A DNA stretch of 58,240 bases from contig JAICIO010000030.1 in the NCBI GenBank assembly GCA_025924315.1, positions 1 to 58,240 of the forward strand, read 5' to 3'. Source of the stretch: Phycisphaerae bacterium (GTDB lineage: Bacteria; Planctomycetota; Phycisphaerae; Tepidisphaerales; Tepidisphaeraceae). Both the position numbers and the translations under genes were made by a program. Shown in pieces: positions 26,112 to 33,908 of this stretch (its first letter is position 1; each line of letters begins with the position of its first letter). The notes under the pieces are model-generated. The model was given only the letters and a program-made list of their open reading frames with translations. It ran no database searches and was not told the origin of the DNA.

Positions 26112-26495
26112 ATGAAAAAAACTATTCTCGCTTTCATCGATCGGATCAACGCCCACGATGTGGACGGGATCGTTGGCCTCATGGCGGACGATTATCAGTT
26201 CATCAATTCGTCCGGCGATCGCTTCCGCGGACTCGACTTCATGCGCCAGACCTGGCGCACGCAGTTCACGCTGCACCCCGATTTTCACATTCGCGTCGAG
26301 CGCCTTGTCGCGGATGACGAAAGCGTCGGGGTCTTCGGCTGGGCCGAAGGAACCTACAGCCCCGACGGCAGTCTCGATGAAGACAACCACTGGGAAGTCC
26401 CCAGCGCGTTCCTCGGCATCGCGCGCGACGGAAAAATGGTTCACTGGCAGGTCTACTCCGACGCGTCGATCGTCTTCGATCTGATCAAAGTCTGA
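26112..26495 (+). CDS. SnoaL-like (NTF2-fold) protein
   Basis: 127 residues with the NTF2/SnoaL pattern: IDRINAHDVDGIVGLMADDYQFINSSGDRFRG at the start and a C-terminal strand set (HWEVPSAFLGIARDGKMVHWQVYSD). Such proteins are small isomerases or ligand-binding proteins, and the ligand cannot be deduced. A terminator follows 30 bases after the stop, so it is a single-gene unit. Confidence 0.85.
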   Translation: MKKTILAFIDRINAHDVDGIVGLMADDYQFINSSGDRFRGLDFMRQTWRTQFTLHPDFHIRVERLVADDESVGVFGWAEGTYSPDGSLDEDNHWEVPSAFLGIARDGKMVHWQVYSDASIVFDLIKV

Positions 26496-26524
26496 ACCCC
26501 GGCAACAAAACGAAAAATGAGGTT

Positions 26525-26557
26525 AAACCGGCGAATCTATTCCGCCGGTTTTGTTTT
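26525..26557 (+). terminator. Rho-independent terminator after the SnoaL-like gene
   Basis: AAACCGGCG pairs with CGCCGGTTT around a nine-base loop and leads into TTTTGTTTT. Confidence 0.8.
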
Positions 26558-26687
26558 GGATCGGATGCCATCCCTCATTTCTTGCTTTCACTACAAACAG
26601 ATGGCTTGTGACCGAGCGAGCGCTTGCTTATGATCCCGCCTCGTTTCAACTAAGTTCCATTTCAGCTGGGTGTTGAGGGGATAGTTC

Positions 26688-28064
26688 ATGCGTCAGTCGT
26701 ACATTCTGTGCCTGTTCGTCGCTCTTGTTGCGCTCGTGCCGAACGTCATCTTTGCGGAAATGACCTCGCCCACCGGTGGGAATCAACCGCATTCAAATCT
26801 GCAGCCGCTCGTGGGAATGAATTACATCGTTCGCACGAGCACAGGCGATATCGACAACCTTGGCGACATCAAACTCTTCGCCGGAGATTTCGCGCCGGCG
26901 GGTTGGACGTTCGCCAATGGAACACTGCTTTCCACCGCGACGAACCCAACCCTCTTCCAAAGGATTGGCACCACCTACGGCGGCAACGGCATTACGACAT
27001 TTGCTCTCCCTGACCTGCGCGATCGACTCGCGATGCACCAGGGCACTGGCGCCGACCTGACACCGCGCAGCCTCGGAGAACAGGTCGGCGAAATGTCCTC
27101 CGTTCTCACCGTGCAACAGATGCCCGCGCATGCTCACACGCTTTCCGGTGGCATCGCGACCAATTACGTCGGCGGGAACGCGCCGATGCCGATCATGCAA
27201 CCCTCGCTCGCGATTAATTACTCCATCGCCGCTGAGGGCATCTTTCCGACGTCCGGCAGTGGCAACGCAGCGCCGGGTGTGATGCTCGGCCAGGTCAGGA
27301 TGAACGCCAGTAATACGATCTCGAACAGTGATCTCCGAACCGACGGACAAACAATGGCGATCAGTCAGAACGACCAGCTTTACAGCATTTTAGGTACAAC
27401 GTACGGCGGCAATGGCACCACGTCGTTCAAACTGCCCGACCTGCGCGGGCGCGTTCCCCTCGGAGTGGGTCAGGGAACCGGATTGACGAATCGCGTCCTT
27501 GGGCAGCAGCTTGGCGCCGAGGACACAACCCTCACCTTGAATCAGCTTCCGGCCCATGCGCACTCCTACTCGGGCGGAATAACCGGCACGACCGGCGCCG
27601 GTCAGCCATACGACAACATGCAACCGTCGCTCGGGCTCAACTACATCATCGCAACGAACGGCGGGATCTATCCCAGCCGCTCCGGCGACACGCAGGACGG
27701 CATACCCATTCTCGGCGAGGTCGCGCTCTTCGCGGGTAATTTTGTCCCCCAAGGCTGGCATGCCTGCGACGGATCACTGCTCTCTATCCAGTCGAACACG
27801 GCGTTGTACTCGCTGCTCGGCGTCTATTACGGCGGCGACGGCCGAACCACTTTCGCCCTCCCCGACCTCCGCGGTAGTTCCGTCGCCGGGTCCGGCATCA
27901 ACTTCGAAATCGGCTCGGTCGATGGCTTCGAGACGAACACGCTGAACCTGAGCGAGCTCCCCGCCCATGAACATTTCGCCCCGGAGCCCGCAAGCATCGG
28001 GACAATCGGCATCGCGTCGCTCCTCTTCCTCTCACGCCGACGACGAGTGCCCATCGCACGATGA
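26688..28064 (+). CDS. Secreted triple tail-collar domain protein with PEP-CTERM tail
   Basis: 458 residues. After a signal peptide (ILCLFVALVALVPNVIFA) come three phage tail-collar (PF07484-type) repeats, each with GDIKLFAGxFxPxGW, a TTYGGNG(T/I)T(S/T)F segment and LPDLRxR: near residues 60-115, 205-260 and 340-395. Between them are HAHTLSGGI / HAHSYSGGI segments like those of MdpB proteins. It ends with the PEP-CTERM tail PEPASIGTIGIASLLFLSRRRR. GAGGGG precedes the ATG. The combination suggests a domesticated collar protein anchored or sorted by exosortase. Confidence 0.9.
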   Translation: MRQSYILCLFVALVALVPNVIFAEMTSPTGGNQPHSNLQPLVGMNYIVRTSTGDIDNLGDIKLFAGDFAPAGWTFANGTLLSTATNPTLFQRIGTTYGGNGITTFALPDLRDRLAMHQGTGADLTPRSLGEQVGEMSSVLTVQQMPAHAHTLSGGIATNYVGGNAPMPIMQPSLAINYSIAAEGIFPTSGSGNAAPGVMLGQVRMNASNTISNSDLRTDGQTMAISQNDQLYSILGTTYGGNGTTSFKLPDLRGRVPLGVGQGTGLTNRVLGQQLGAEDTTLTLNQLPAHAHSYSGGITGTTGAGQPYDNMQPSLGLNYIIATNGGIYPSRSGDTQDGIPILGEVALFAGNFVPQGWHACDGSLLSIQSNTALYSLLGVYYGGDGRTTFALPDLRGSSVAGSGINFEIGSVDGFETNTLNLSELPAHEHFAPEPASIGTIGIASLLFLSRRRRVPIAR

Positions 28065-28095
28065 TCGACTGAACTTGCCCAGAACCCTCACCAAG

Positions 28096-28120
28096 CCCAC
28101 CGATTCATCGGTGGGTTTTT
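28096..28120 (+). terminator. Rho-independent terminator after the collar gene
   Basis: CCCACCGAT pairs perfectly with ATCGGTGGG over a two-base loop, followed by TTTTT. Confidence 0.85.
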
Positions 28121-28159
28121 CATTTGCACACAACTCGCTCCTAAGAAATCATATTGCGC

Positions 28160-28882
28160 ATGAAATGGCTCAATCTGCTCCTCTGCGCATTCCTCCTCAC
28201 GTCGCTCGTTCGCGCCGACACTCCAACGACTGCCCCCGCATCGACCGAACCCGCGCCCCTCAAGTCTTACATGGGCCGCGAGATCGCGCAGACGATGCAT
28301 TACACGGGCGCCGAGTGGCTCACCCGCGAGTCGCGCGAACGCGAGGAAGACTGCACCACGATGCTCAAACAGCTGGACCTCAAGCCCGGGCAAACGGTCG
28401 TGGATTTCGGCTGCGGAAACGGTTTTTACACATTGAAGATGGCGAAGCTCGTCGCGCCGAATGGAAAAGTCCTCGCGGTCGATATTCAGCCCGAAATGCT
28501 CGACCTCTGCCGCCAGCGCGCGAAAGACGAAAAGATCGACAACGTCGAAGAGATCCTCTGCACCGCCACCGACCCGAAACTGCCCGCCGGCAAGTGCGAT
28601 CTCATCCTCGTCGTGGACGTCTATCACGAATGTTCGAATCCGCCCGACGTCCTCGCCGCATTGCGAAAAGCCCTCGGCCCCCACGGCCGCATCGCGCTCG
28701 TCGAATTTCGCGCCGAAGATCCGAAAGTCCCCATCCGACCACTCCACAAAATGAGCAAAGCGCAAATCCTGAAAGAGTGGCCCGCCAACGGCTTCAAACT
28801 CGTCGATCAATTCGACGGCCTCCCGTGGCAACACCTCATGTTCTTCGAACGAGACGATTCAACAACACAGCCCGCGAAGTAG
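28160..28882 (+). CDS. Exported class I SAM-dependent methyltransferase
   Basis: 240 residues. The signal peptide (WLNLLLCAFLLTSLVRA) is followed by a threonine/proline-rich linker. The methyltransferase has motif I VVDFGCGNGFYTLKMA, an acidic residue at KVLAVDIQPEM and post-I motifs through DLILVVDVYHECSNP. An export signal is odd, since S-adenosylmethionine is cytoplasmic; such proteins are nonetheless recurrent in planctomycetes. ATG 28160 is chosen over TTG 28154. Substrate unknown. Confidence 0.85.
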   Translation: MKWLNLLLCAFLLTSLVRADTPTTAPASTEPAPLKSYMGREIAQTMHYTGAEWLTRESREREEDCTTMLKQLDLKPGQTVVDFGCGNGFYTLKMAKLVAPNGKVLAVDIQPEMLDLCRQRAKDEKIDNVEEILCTATDPKLPAGKCDLILVVDVYHECSNPPDVLAALRKALGPHGRIALVEFRAEDPKVPIRPLHKMSKAQILKEWPANGFKLVDQFDGLPWQHLMFFERDDSTTQPAK

Positions 28883-28986
28883 AACGGACTTGAATCGGCT
28901 TTCGAAATTGAAGCTCGTACCGCCGACGAGTAGCACGAGTTTCCAAGCTGAAAGCCCGTGTCACGTTCAAACTTCTTCTTTCTCGA

Positions 28987-30447
28987 CTATCTCGCTTCCC
29001 CGAGAAGAGGCAGTTGCACTTTGACACTGCGGTCCGCGCCGTCATCGAGACCGGGCGCCGATCCGATGAACTGCTTATCGATCTTCTTCACATTCCGCGT
29101 TCGCGCATTCGGATTCGGGACGAGGTCGGGTGAATCCATGCCGTCGTGGCGCTTCAGCACGTTGTAGTACTGATCGCGCTGCGCGGGGATCCAACCCGCG
29201 TCGCGAATCAATCGGCAGATTTCTCTTGCTTCGAGGCGATAGGTGGTGCCGGCGGCGCTGACGACGTTTTCTTCCATCATCACGCTGCCCATGTCGTTGG
29301 CGCCGAAGAACAGCGCCAGCTGGCCGATCTTCGGGCCCATCGTTACCCAGCTGCTCTGAAGGTTGGGAATGTTGTCTAAAAATAGACGCGAAATCGCAAG
29401 CGTGCGGAGATACTCGTCCGCCCCAGCCATCCGCACGACGCGGCCGCGGAGGATGTCGTCGTTGGTTGACTCGTCAAACGGGCCATAGACGTTCGGGTCC
29501 CATTCCTTTGCGCGCCCGAGCGGCGTGTTCTCGCGCTGGAAAGGCCAATGGATGAAAGCGGTATAGCAACCGAGCGACGAAGCGACGGAGCGACGAAGCG
29601 ACGAAGGGTGAGGGGGAAGCGATTTGGCGAAAACGCCAGGCCATCGGGCCATCACGCGACGAATCACGACGTCGGAATCTTTCCCTCCGTCGCTTCGTCG
29701 CTTCGTCGCTTCGTCGCTTAGCGCGTGTGCATAATCCTGCATGTCCCGCAGCGCCGACATATGCTCGATCCGTTCACGAACGAACTCAATATGCCCGATC
29801 AGCATCGTGCAGCTCGTGTTCATTCCCTCTTCGTGCGCGACGCGCATCACACGAAGCCAGTCGTCGCCCGTGCATTTGCCCAAGCCGATCCTTTTCCTCA
29901 CGCGCGGTGAGAAAATTTCCCCGCCGCCGCCGGGGATTGTCTGCAAACCAGCCGCGCGGAATCTTCGTATGATTTCGCGCACGTCGAGGTTGAAGAATCG
30001 CTCAAATTCGACAAACTCCGGGGGGCTGAAGGCGTGGATGTGAACGGTGGGGAAGTTCGTTCGGATGTAACGCAACAAACCTTCGTACCACTCGATCGGC
30101 AGGCGGTCGTTCATCCCGCCTTGCATGAGGATCTGCGTGCCGTTGATCGCGACGAGCTCGCGGATTTTCTCGCCGATCTTGTCGTACTCCAGCGTGTAGG
30201 CGTCGGCGTCTTCATGATCGCGGCGGAAGGCGCAAAACGTGCACTTGGCGGTGCAGACGTTGGTGTAGTTGATGTTGCGATCGATAACGTACGTGCGGTA
30301 ATCCTCTGGGTGCATCCGCTGGGTCACAGCACTCGCCCACGAGCCGAGATCGTGCAGCGAGGCGTTGTGGTGAAGTTCCAGCGCCTGCTCGTCGGTGAGG
30401 CGCGACTTGCCGGTGATAATGTCGTCGATGTTGAAAGAGAGCTTCAT
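28987..30447 (-). CDS. mqnC: Dehypoxanthine futalosine cyclase (menaquinone biosynthesis) with in-frame repeat insertion
   Basis: Radical SAM enzyme of the futalosine route to menaquinone, converting dehypoxanthine futalosine to cyclic dehypoxanthine futalosine. The cluster motif CTAKCTFC follows DRNINYTNV. The C-terminal half, SSWVTMGPKIGQLALFFGANDMGSVMMEENVVSAAG, is diagnostic of MqnC rather than MqnE. At 486 residues it is longer than the usual ~370: about 49 residues between RDMQDYAH and CYTAFIHWPF come from an inserted palindromic element (29573..29720), and ~40 extra residues form the C-terminus. Other mqn genes are not adjacent. Confidence 0.9.
   Translation of the reverse strand: MKLSFNIDDIITGKSRLTDEQALELHHNASLHDLGSWASAVTQRMHPEDYRTYVIDRNINYTNVCTAKCTFCAFRRDHEDADAYTLEYDKIGEKIRELVAINGTQILMQGGMNDRLPIEWYEGLLRYIRTNFPTVHIHAFSPPEFVEFERFFNLDVREIIRRFRAAGLQTIPGGGGEIFSPRVRKRIGLGKCTGDDWLRVMRVAHEEGMNTSCTMLIGHIEFVRERIEHMSALRDMQDYAHALSDEATKRRSDGGKDSDVVIRRVMARWPGVFAKSLPPHPSSLRRSVASSLGCYTAFIHWPFQRENTPLGRAKEWDPNVYGPFDESTNDDILRGRVVRMAGADEYLRTLAISRLFLDNIPNLQSSWVTMGPKIGQLALFFGANDMGSVMMEENVVSAAGTTYRLEAREICRLIRDAGWIPAQRDQYYNVLKRHDGMDSPDLVPNPNARTRNVKKIDKQFIGSAPGLDDGADRSVKVQLPLLGEAR
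29573..29720. repeat. Palindromic element inserted in frame within mqnC
   Basis: The left arm (29573-29609) consists of GCGACGAA/GCGACGGA units, and the right arm (29684-29720) is its inverted counterpart (GTCGCTTC units). The arms match over ~35 bases around a 74-base core. Within mqnC it is read as SDEATKRRSDGG through HPSSLRRSVASS with no stop codon, which keeps the frame. Confidence 0.8.
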
Positions 30448-30539
30448 GATTCGGTAACCCGGCAGAGTTTAGGGTCTGCGGCCGGTCAGGAAAAGTTGTC
30501 CGCGGGGAAGCGTCGGTTTTCAAAGGAATTGAAACTACA

Positions 30540-31094
30540 ATGACGTTCAAGGTTCAACCACCGATGGCCGTTCGTCACGCTATTTTGACGATTGCGGGCA
30601 AGGATCGCCCCGGCATCCTCGACGAGATCTCGCAATACCTCTTCGAGCGCGGCGGAAACATCCAGGACAGCCGCTCCGTTTCCCTCGGCGGGCAGTTTTC
30701 GATGCTCTTTCAGATTACCGGCACCGAAGACGCGATCGCGAAGATCCAGCGCGATGTGCCACTGCTTGCAGAACAGAGCCGTTTGCAGGTACAGCTGAGC
30801 GATCTCGAGTCCACGGCGCAATCCACCATCGCCACATTCCCCTACCACTTCACCGCCACGGGGAAAGATCAGGCGGGCGTCGTGCACCGCATCTCGCACC
30901 TGATGCGTGTGCTGAATATCAACATCGAAGACATGCACGTGCACGTGGACCACGCCGACGATCCGGAGCTCGCGCGCTATCGCGTGGAGCTGGATCTGGC
31001 GATCCCGAGAAACATCCCCATCACGATGCTCCGCGATTATTTCAATCACCTCTGCGGCGAGATGCAGATGGATTGGACGCTGCGGGAAGTGTGA
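30540..31094 (+). CDS. GcvR-like protein with two ACT domains
   Basis: 184 residues made of two ACT domains: AILTIAGKDRPGILDEISQYL (N-terminal) and YHFTATGKDQAGVVHRISHLM (C-terminal). This is the glycine-cleavage repressor GcvR layout, where ACT domains bind an amino acid and modulate a partner regulator. No gcv gene is in the window, so the amino acid and target are inferred only. It is divergent from mqnC with a 92-base gap. ATG 30564 is an alternative start. Confidence 0.85.
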   Translation: MTFKVQPPMAVRHAILTIAGKDRPGILDEISQYLFERGGNIQDSRSVSLGGQFSMLFQITGTEDAIAKIQRDVPLLAEQSRLQVQLSDLESTAQSTIATFPYHFTATGKDQAGVVHRISHLMRVLNINIEDMHVHVDHADDPELARYRVELDLAIPRNIPITMLRDYFNHLCGEMQMDWTLREV

Positions 31095-31152
31095 TGGTCG
31101 ATTCGCCTTAGTAAGGTGCGCTGATCTTCCATTTTCGGGCTTGTCGGCACAT

Positions 31153-32805
31153 CTAGCGCGTCCTTATATAAAGAAACGTCTCTTCCGGCTGATCGTCGAA
31201 ATCGCCGTCGAGAATCGCTTTACACGAACGAACGGTCTCGTCGCGTCGCACCGAGACGCCCGGACGCTTGCTGAACCGCTCCGCCACGTAAAACGGTTGG
31301 GTGAAGAAGGCTTCGAGCTTCCGCGCCCGCTCGACGATCACGCGATTCTCATTCGATAGTTCGGCCATTCGTCGCGGGACGAATTCCTTCAGTCTCTCCG
31401 AGGCGCGGGCATTCGCGTGGTGCGCCAGGTACTCGAAGAACTTCGCGTCATACATCAGTTCGCGCGCCTGCCCGATCGTCTCGCGAACGCGCTTGGCCAC
31501 TTCGACGTGCTCGCGCCCCACGACCGATTCATCCAGCGCGCGGCTGTGCGAAATCAACGCATCGATCGCCGGCCACAGTCCTTGCACCGCGCGCACGGGC
31601 GAGAGGTAAATCATTGAGTCGAACAGATCCGTATCGCTTGCAAAATCGGGATCGGTTGCGCGATCGTTGATCATCCAGAACACCTGCACGTTGCCGACCG
31701 TGTCGCCGGGATAACCCTCTTCGATCGTCAGCATGTCCTGCACCGCGTTGATGTCCCCGCGGCGCGAGGGGCAGAACATCGAAACGCCGTCCATCGAATT
31801 TTCCAGCCGGTGAAACAATTCCTGCACGAGCACGATTCGCCCGACGCCTTGCATCGAAAAGATGCCAACTGACCCGCCGGCAACGAGCGGGCAGAGCAGA
31901 TCAATCACCTTGATGCCCGTTTCGATTGTTTTCGGCGGCGCGCTGGATCGGGGCGAGAGAATGCGCACTGTTTCTTCGAACTCGTCGTCGGCGATCGGTT
32001 TTACGTGCCCGATTTCAGGCGCGTTCGTCAGCTGAAGCCCGGGCTTCCAGCGCGCCCGTTCCGTTACGACGGCGCAAATCATTCCATCCCCCTTCCGCTG
32101 AACCACCTTTGCCCAACCGTCTTCGCTCGACGTCAGCGAATCGAGAATATGAGGCATTTCCCCGCGGAATTGGGCTTCGATCACCGGACCGCGCACCGAA
32201 AGAATCTCGCCGACGTTCTGTGCGAAGCCATCGGACAACGCGTTGCTGTTGAAAGCTTTCGCGACCATGTGAATCATCCTCCGCTTGAGTTGTTGACGGG
32301 CCGAATGAAGACGGTTGTTGACGATCATGACCGGTATGCCGAGAAACGCCGCGATCTGCTTTTGCGATCGGCCGTGCAGGTAGTACAGCGCGATCGCCTG
32401 CCGAAGTGGTTGCGGAAGCTGTGCGATCGCACGGGTGACCGCGTTTGCCTCTTCGCGATGAACGAGCCGCGAATCCGGCGGCGTATCGTCCGAGGGCACA
32501 TCGAAATCGACGTCCGCTGAGCAGGCCGGCCTCGCACGGCGCAGAATGCGATGACATCGATGATGTGCGATGCGGCGCAGCCACGCCGGCAGCGCGTCCG
32601 CGTTCTTCAGCTTCGCGATATTGGAAAATGCGATGAACAGCGTCTCCTGCGTCACGTCCTGCGCCAAGTGAAAATCGCCCAGCATGCCGAACGCGTAACC
32701 AAGCACGAGGTTCTGATATTCGCGCGTGATCTGCGTAAACGCGGCCGAATTCCCGGCCTTCGCCTCGTCGACGAGCTCCCGCAAACTGGTTTGAATCGCG
32801 TCCAT
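31153..32805 (-). CDS. ECF sigma factor fused to an F1-ATPase beta-like domain with degenerate nucleotide site
   Basis: 550 residues in one open frame. Residues ~15-90 are sigma region 2 (AQDVTQETLFIAF), and ~125-178 are region 4 with its helix-turn-helix (RSQKQIAAFLGIPVMIVNNRLHSARQQLKRR). From ~196 to 550 the protein follows the F1 ATP synthase beta subunit: N-terminal barrel VGEILSVRGPVIEAQF, TGIKVIDLLCPLVAGG, and C-terminal VERARKLEAFFTQPFYVAERFS with SCKAILDGDFDDQPEETF. The Walker A equivalent is SMQGVGRIV (beta: GGAGVGKTV), so Lys and Thr are lost. The catalytic-Glu region reads CPSRRGDIN, and DELSEED reads AELSNEN. Hence an ATPase is unlikely; a regulatory or protein-binding role is inferred. 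It is divergent from L-lactate dehydrogenase (90 bp). Confidence 0.85.
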   Translation of the reverse strand: MDAIQTSLRELVDEAKAGNSAAFTQITREYQNLVLGYAFGMLGDFHLAQDVTQETLFIAFSNIAKLKNADALPAWLRRIAHHRCHRILRRARPACSADVDFDVPSDDTPPDSRLVHREEANAVTRAIAQLPQPLRQAIALYYLHGRSQKQIAAFLGIPVMIVNNRLHSARQQLKRRMIHMVAKAFNSNALSDGFAQNVGEILSVRGPVIEAQFRGEMPHILDSLTSSEDGWAKVVQRKGDGMICAVVTERARWKPGLQLTNAPEIGHVKPIADDEFEETVRILSPRSSAPPKTIETGIKVIDLLCPLVAGGSVGIFSMQGVGRIVLVQELFHRLENSMDGVSMFCPSRRGDINAVQDMLTIEEGYPGDTVGNVQVFWMINDRATDPDFASDTDLFDSMIYLSPVRAVQGLWPAIDALISHSRALDESVVGREHVEVAKRVRETIGQARELMYDAKFFEYLAHHANARASERLKEFVPRRMAELSNENRVIVERARKLEAFFTQPFYVAERFSKRPGVSVRRDETVRSCKAILDGDFDDQPEETFLYIRTR

Positions 32806-32895
32806 TGGCCTCTACCGTAAAGTGCCGCCTTGCGGGCCGGCGCTTTGCGGAAAACTCATGCATTTGTCGAAGGACTTGCGTAAATTGTCGCAGGT

Positions 32896-33846
32896 ATGTC
32901 CGAGCGCACCAACAAAATCGCCATTGTCGGAGCGGGGTCGGTCGGGGCGACGATCGCGTACGCCTGCATGATCCGCGGGGTGGGGAAACACATCGCGCTG
33001 TATGACGCGAACGAGAAAAAGGTCGAGGCCGAGTGCCTCGATCTGAACCACGGGCTGCAGTTTGTCCCGATGGCGACGATCGACGGCTCGGCCGACGTGA
33101 ATGTGTGCAAGGACGCCGACGTCGTCGTCATCACCGCCGGCGCGAAGCAGAAGCCCGGTCAGACGCGGATGGACTTGGCGGAGGCGAACGCGGAGATTTG
33201 CAAATCGCTCGTCCCGCAGCTGATCAAGGTCGCGCCGAATTCGATCCTGCTGCTCGTGACCAATCCGGTCGATGTGATCACGTATATCACGCTCAAGCTC
33301 AGCGGCTTCCCGCGCGAGCGCGTGCTCGGCAGCGGAACGGTGCTGGACAGCTCGCGCTTTCGGTTCCTCATCGCAAAACGCCTGAAAGTTGCAGTGCAGA
33401 ACGTTCATGCGCACATCGCGGGCGAGCATGGCGACAGCGAAATTCCGCTGTGGAGCAGCGCGTCGGTTGCCAACATTCCGCTGCACGATTGGGCGGTCAT
33501 GCACCACGGGAAACTTTCCGTGCGCGACCGCGTCGAAATCTTCCAGAACGTCAAAGAAGCCGCCCAGCAGATCATCGCGGGCAAAGGCGCGACCAACTAC
33601 GCGATCGGTCTCGCCACCGCGAAGATTCTCGAAGCGCTTCTGCACGACGAGAACCGCATTCTCCCGGTGAGTTCTCTCATCGACGATTTCCACGGCATCC
33701 GCGACGTATGCCTGTCGCTTCCCAGCATCGTGAGCCGCAGCGGTGTCGAGCCGCCGCTGCCTGTTCCTCTCAACGCGAACGAAGAAGCCGGCCTGCGCAA
33801 CAGCGCCGATACCATCCGCGCCACCATCCGTTCGCTGGGCTTTTAA
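32896..33846 (+). CDS. ldh: L-lactate dehydrogenase
   Basis: 316 residues, NAD-dependent. The Rossmann motif is IAIVGAGSVGATIAYA, the active-site loop AGAKQKPGQTR, and the catalytic His in HIAGEHGDSEIPLWS. Gln in the KQKPGQTR loop marks lactate rather than malate dehydrogenase, where Arg is expected. It interconverts pyruvate and lactate in the cytoplasm. The gene is divergent from the sigma/F1-beta fusion, with which it may share a regulatory region. Confidence 0.92.
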   Translation: MSERTNKIAIVGAGSVGATIAYACMIRGVGKHIALYDANEKKVEAECLDLNHGLQFVPMATIDGSADVNVCKDADVVVITAGAKQKPGQTRMDLAEANAEICKSLVPQLIKVAPNSILLLVTNPVDVITYITLKLSGFPRERVLGSGTVLDSSRFRFLIAKRLKVAVQNVHAHIAGEHGDSEIPLWSSASVANIPLHDWAVMHHGKLSVRDRVEIFQNVKEAAQQIIAGKGATNYAIGLATAKILEALLHDENRILPVSSLIDDFHGIRDVCLSLPSIVSRSGVEPPLPVPLNANEEAGLRNSADTIRATIRSLGF

Positions 33847-33908
33847 AATTCTTCGGAACTCTTGGCGACGGCGATTGTCTAATGCTTCCGGATCAACCGG
33901 AGGCTTTC

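Noticed and set aside
29573-29720. CRISPR-like or VNTR array of GCGACGAA units
   Set aside because: Units are contiguous short repeats in two inverted arms, without spacers; they fit a palindromic element.
28987-30447. Aminofutalosine synthase MqnE
   Set aside because: The C-terminal WVTMGPKIGQLALFFGANDMGSVMMEENVVSAAG is typical of MqnC.
31153-32258. A working second F1 ATP synthase beta subunit
   Set aside because: Walker A Lys/Thr, the catalytic Glu region and DELSEED are all changed, no other atp genes are adjacent, and the domain is fused to a sigma factor.
32896-33846. Malate dehydrogenase
   Set aside because: The substrate loop has Gln (KQKPGQTR) rather than Arg, and the GEHGDSEIPLWS segment is of lactate dehydrogenase type.
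33033-33908. Long plus-strand open frame preceding and joined to the thioredoxin-like gene
   Set aside because: It overlaps the L-lactate dehydrogenase gene in another frame with an arginine-rich, low-complexity product. The real start at 33909 has a CGGAGG site and a signal peptide.
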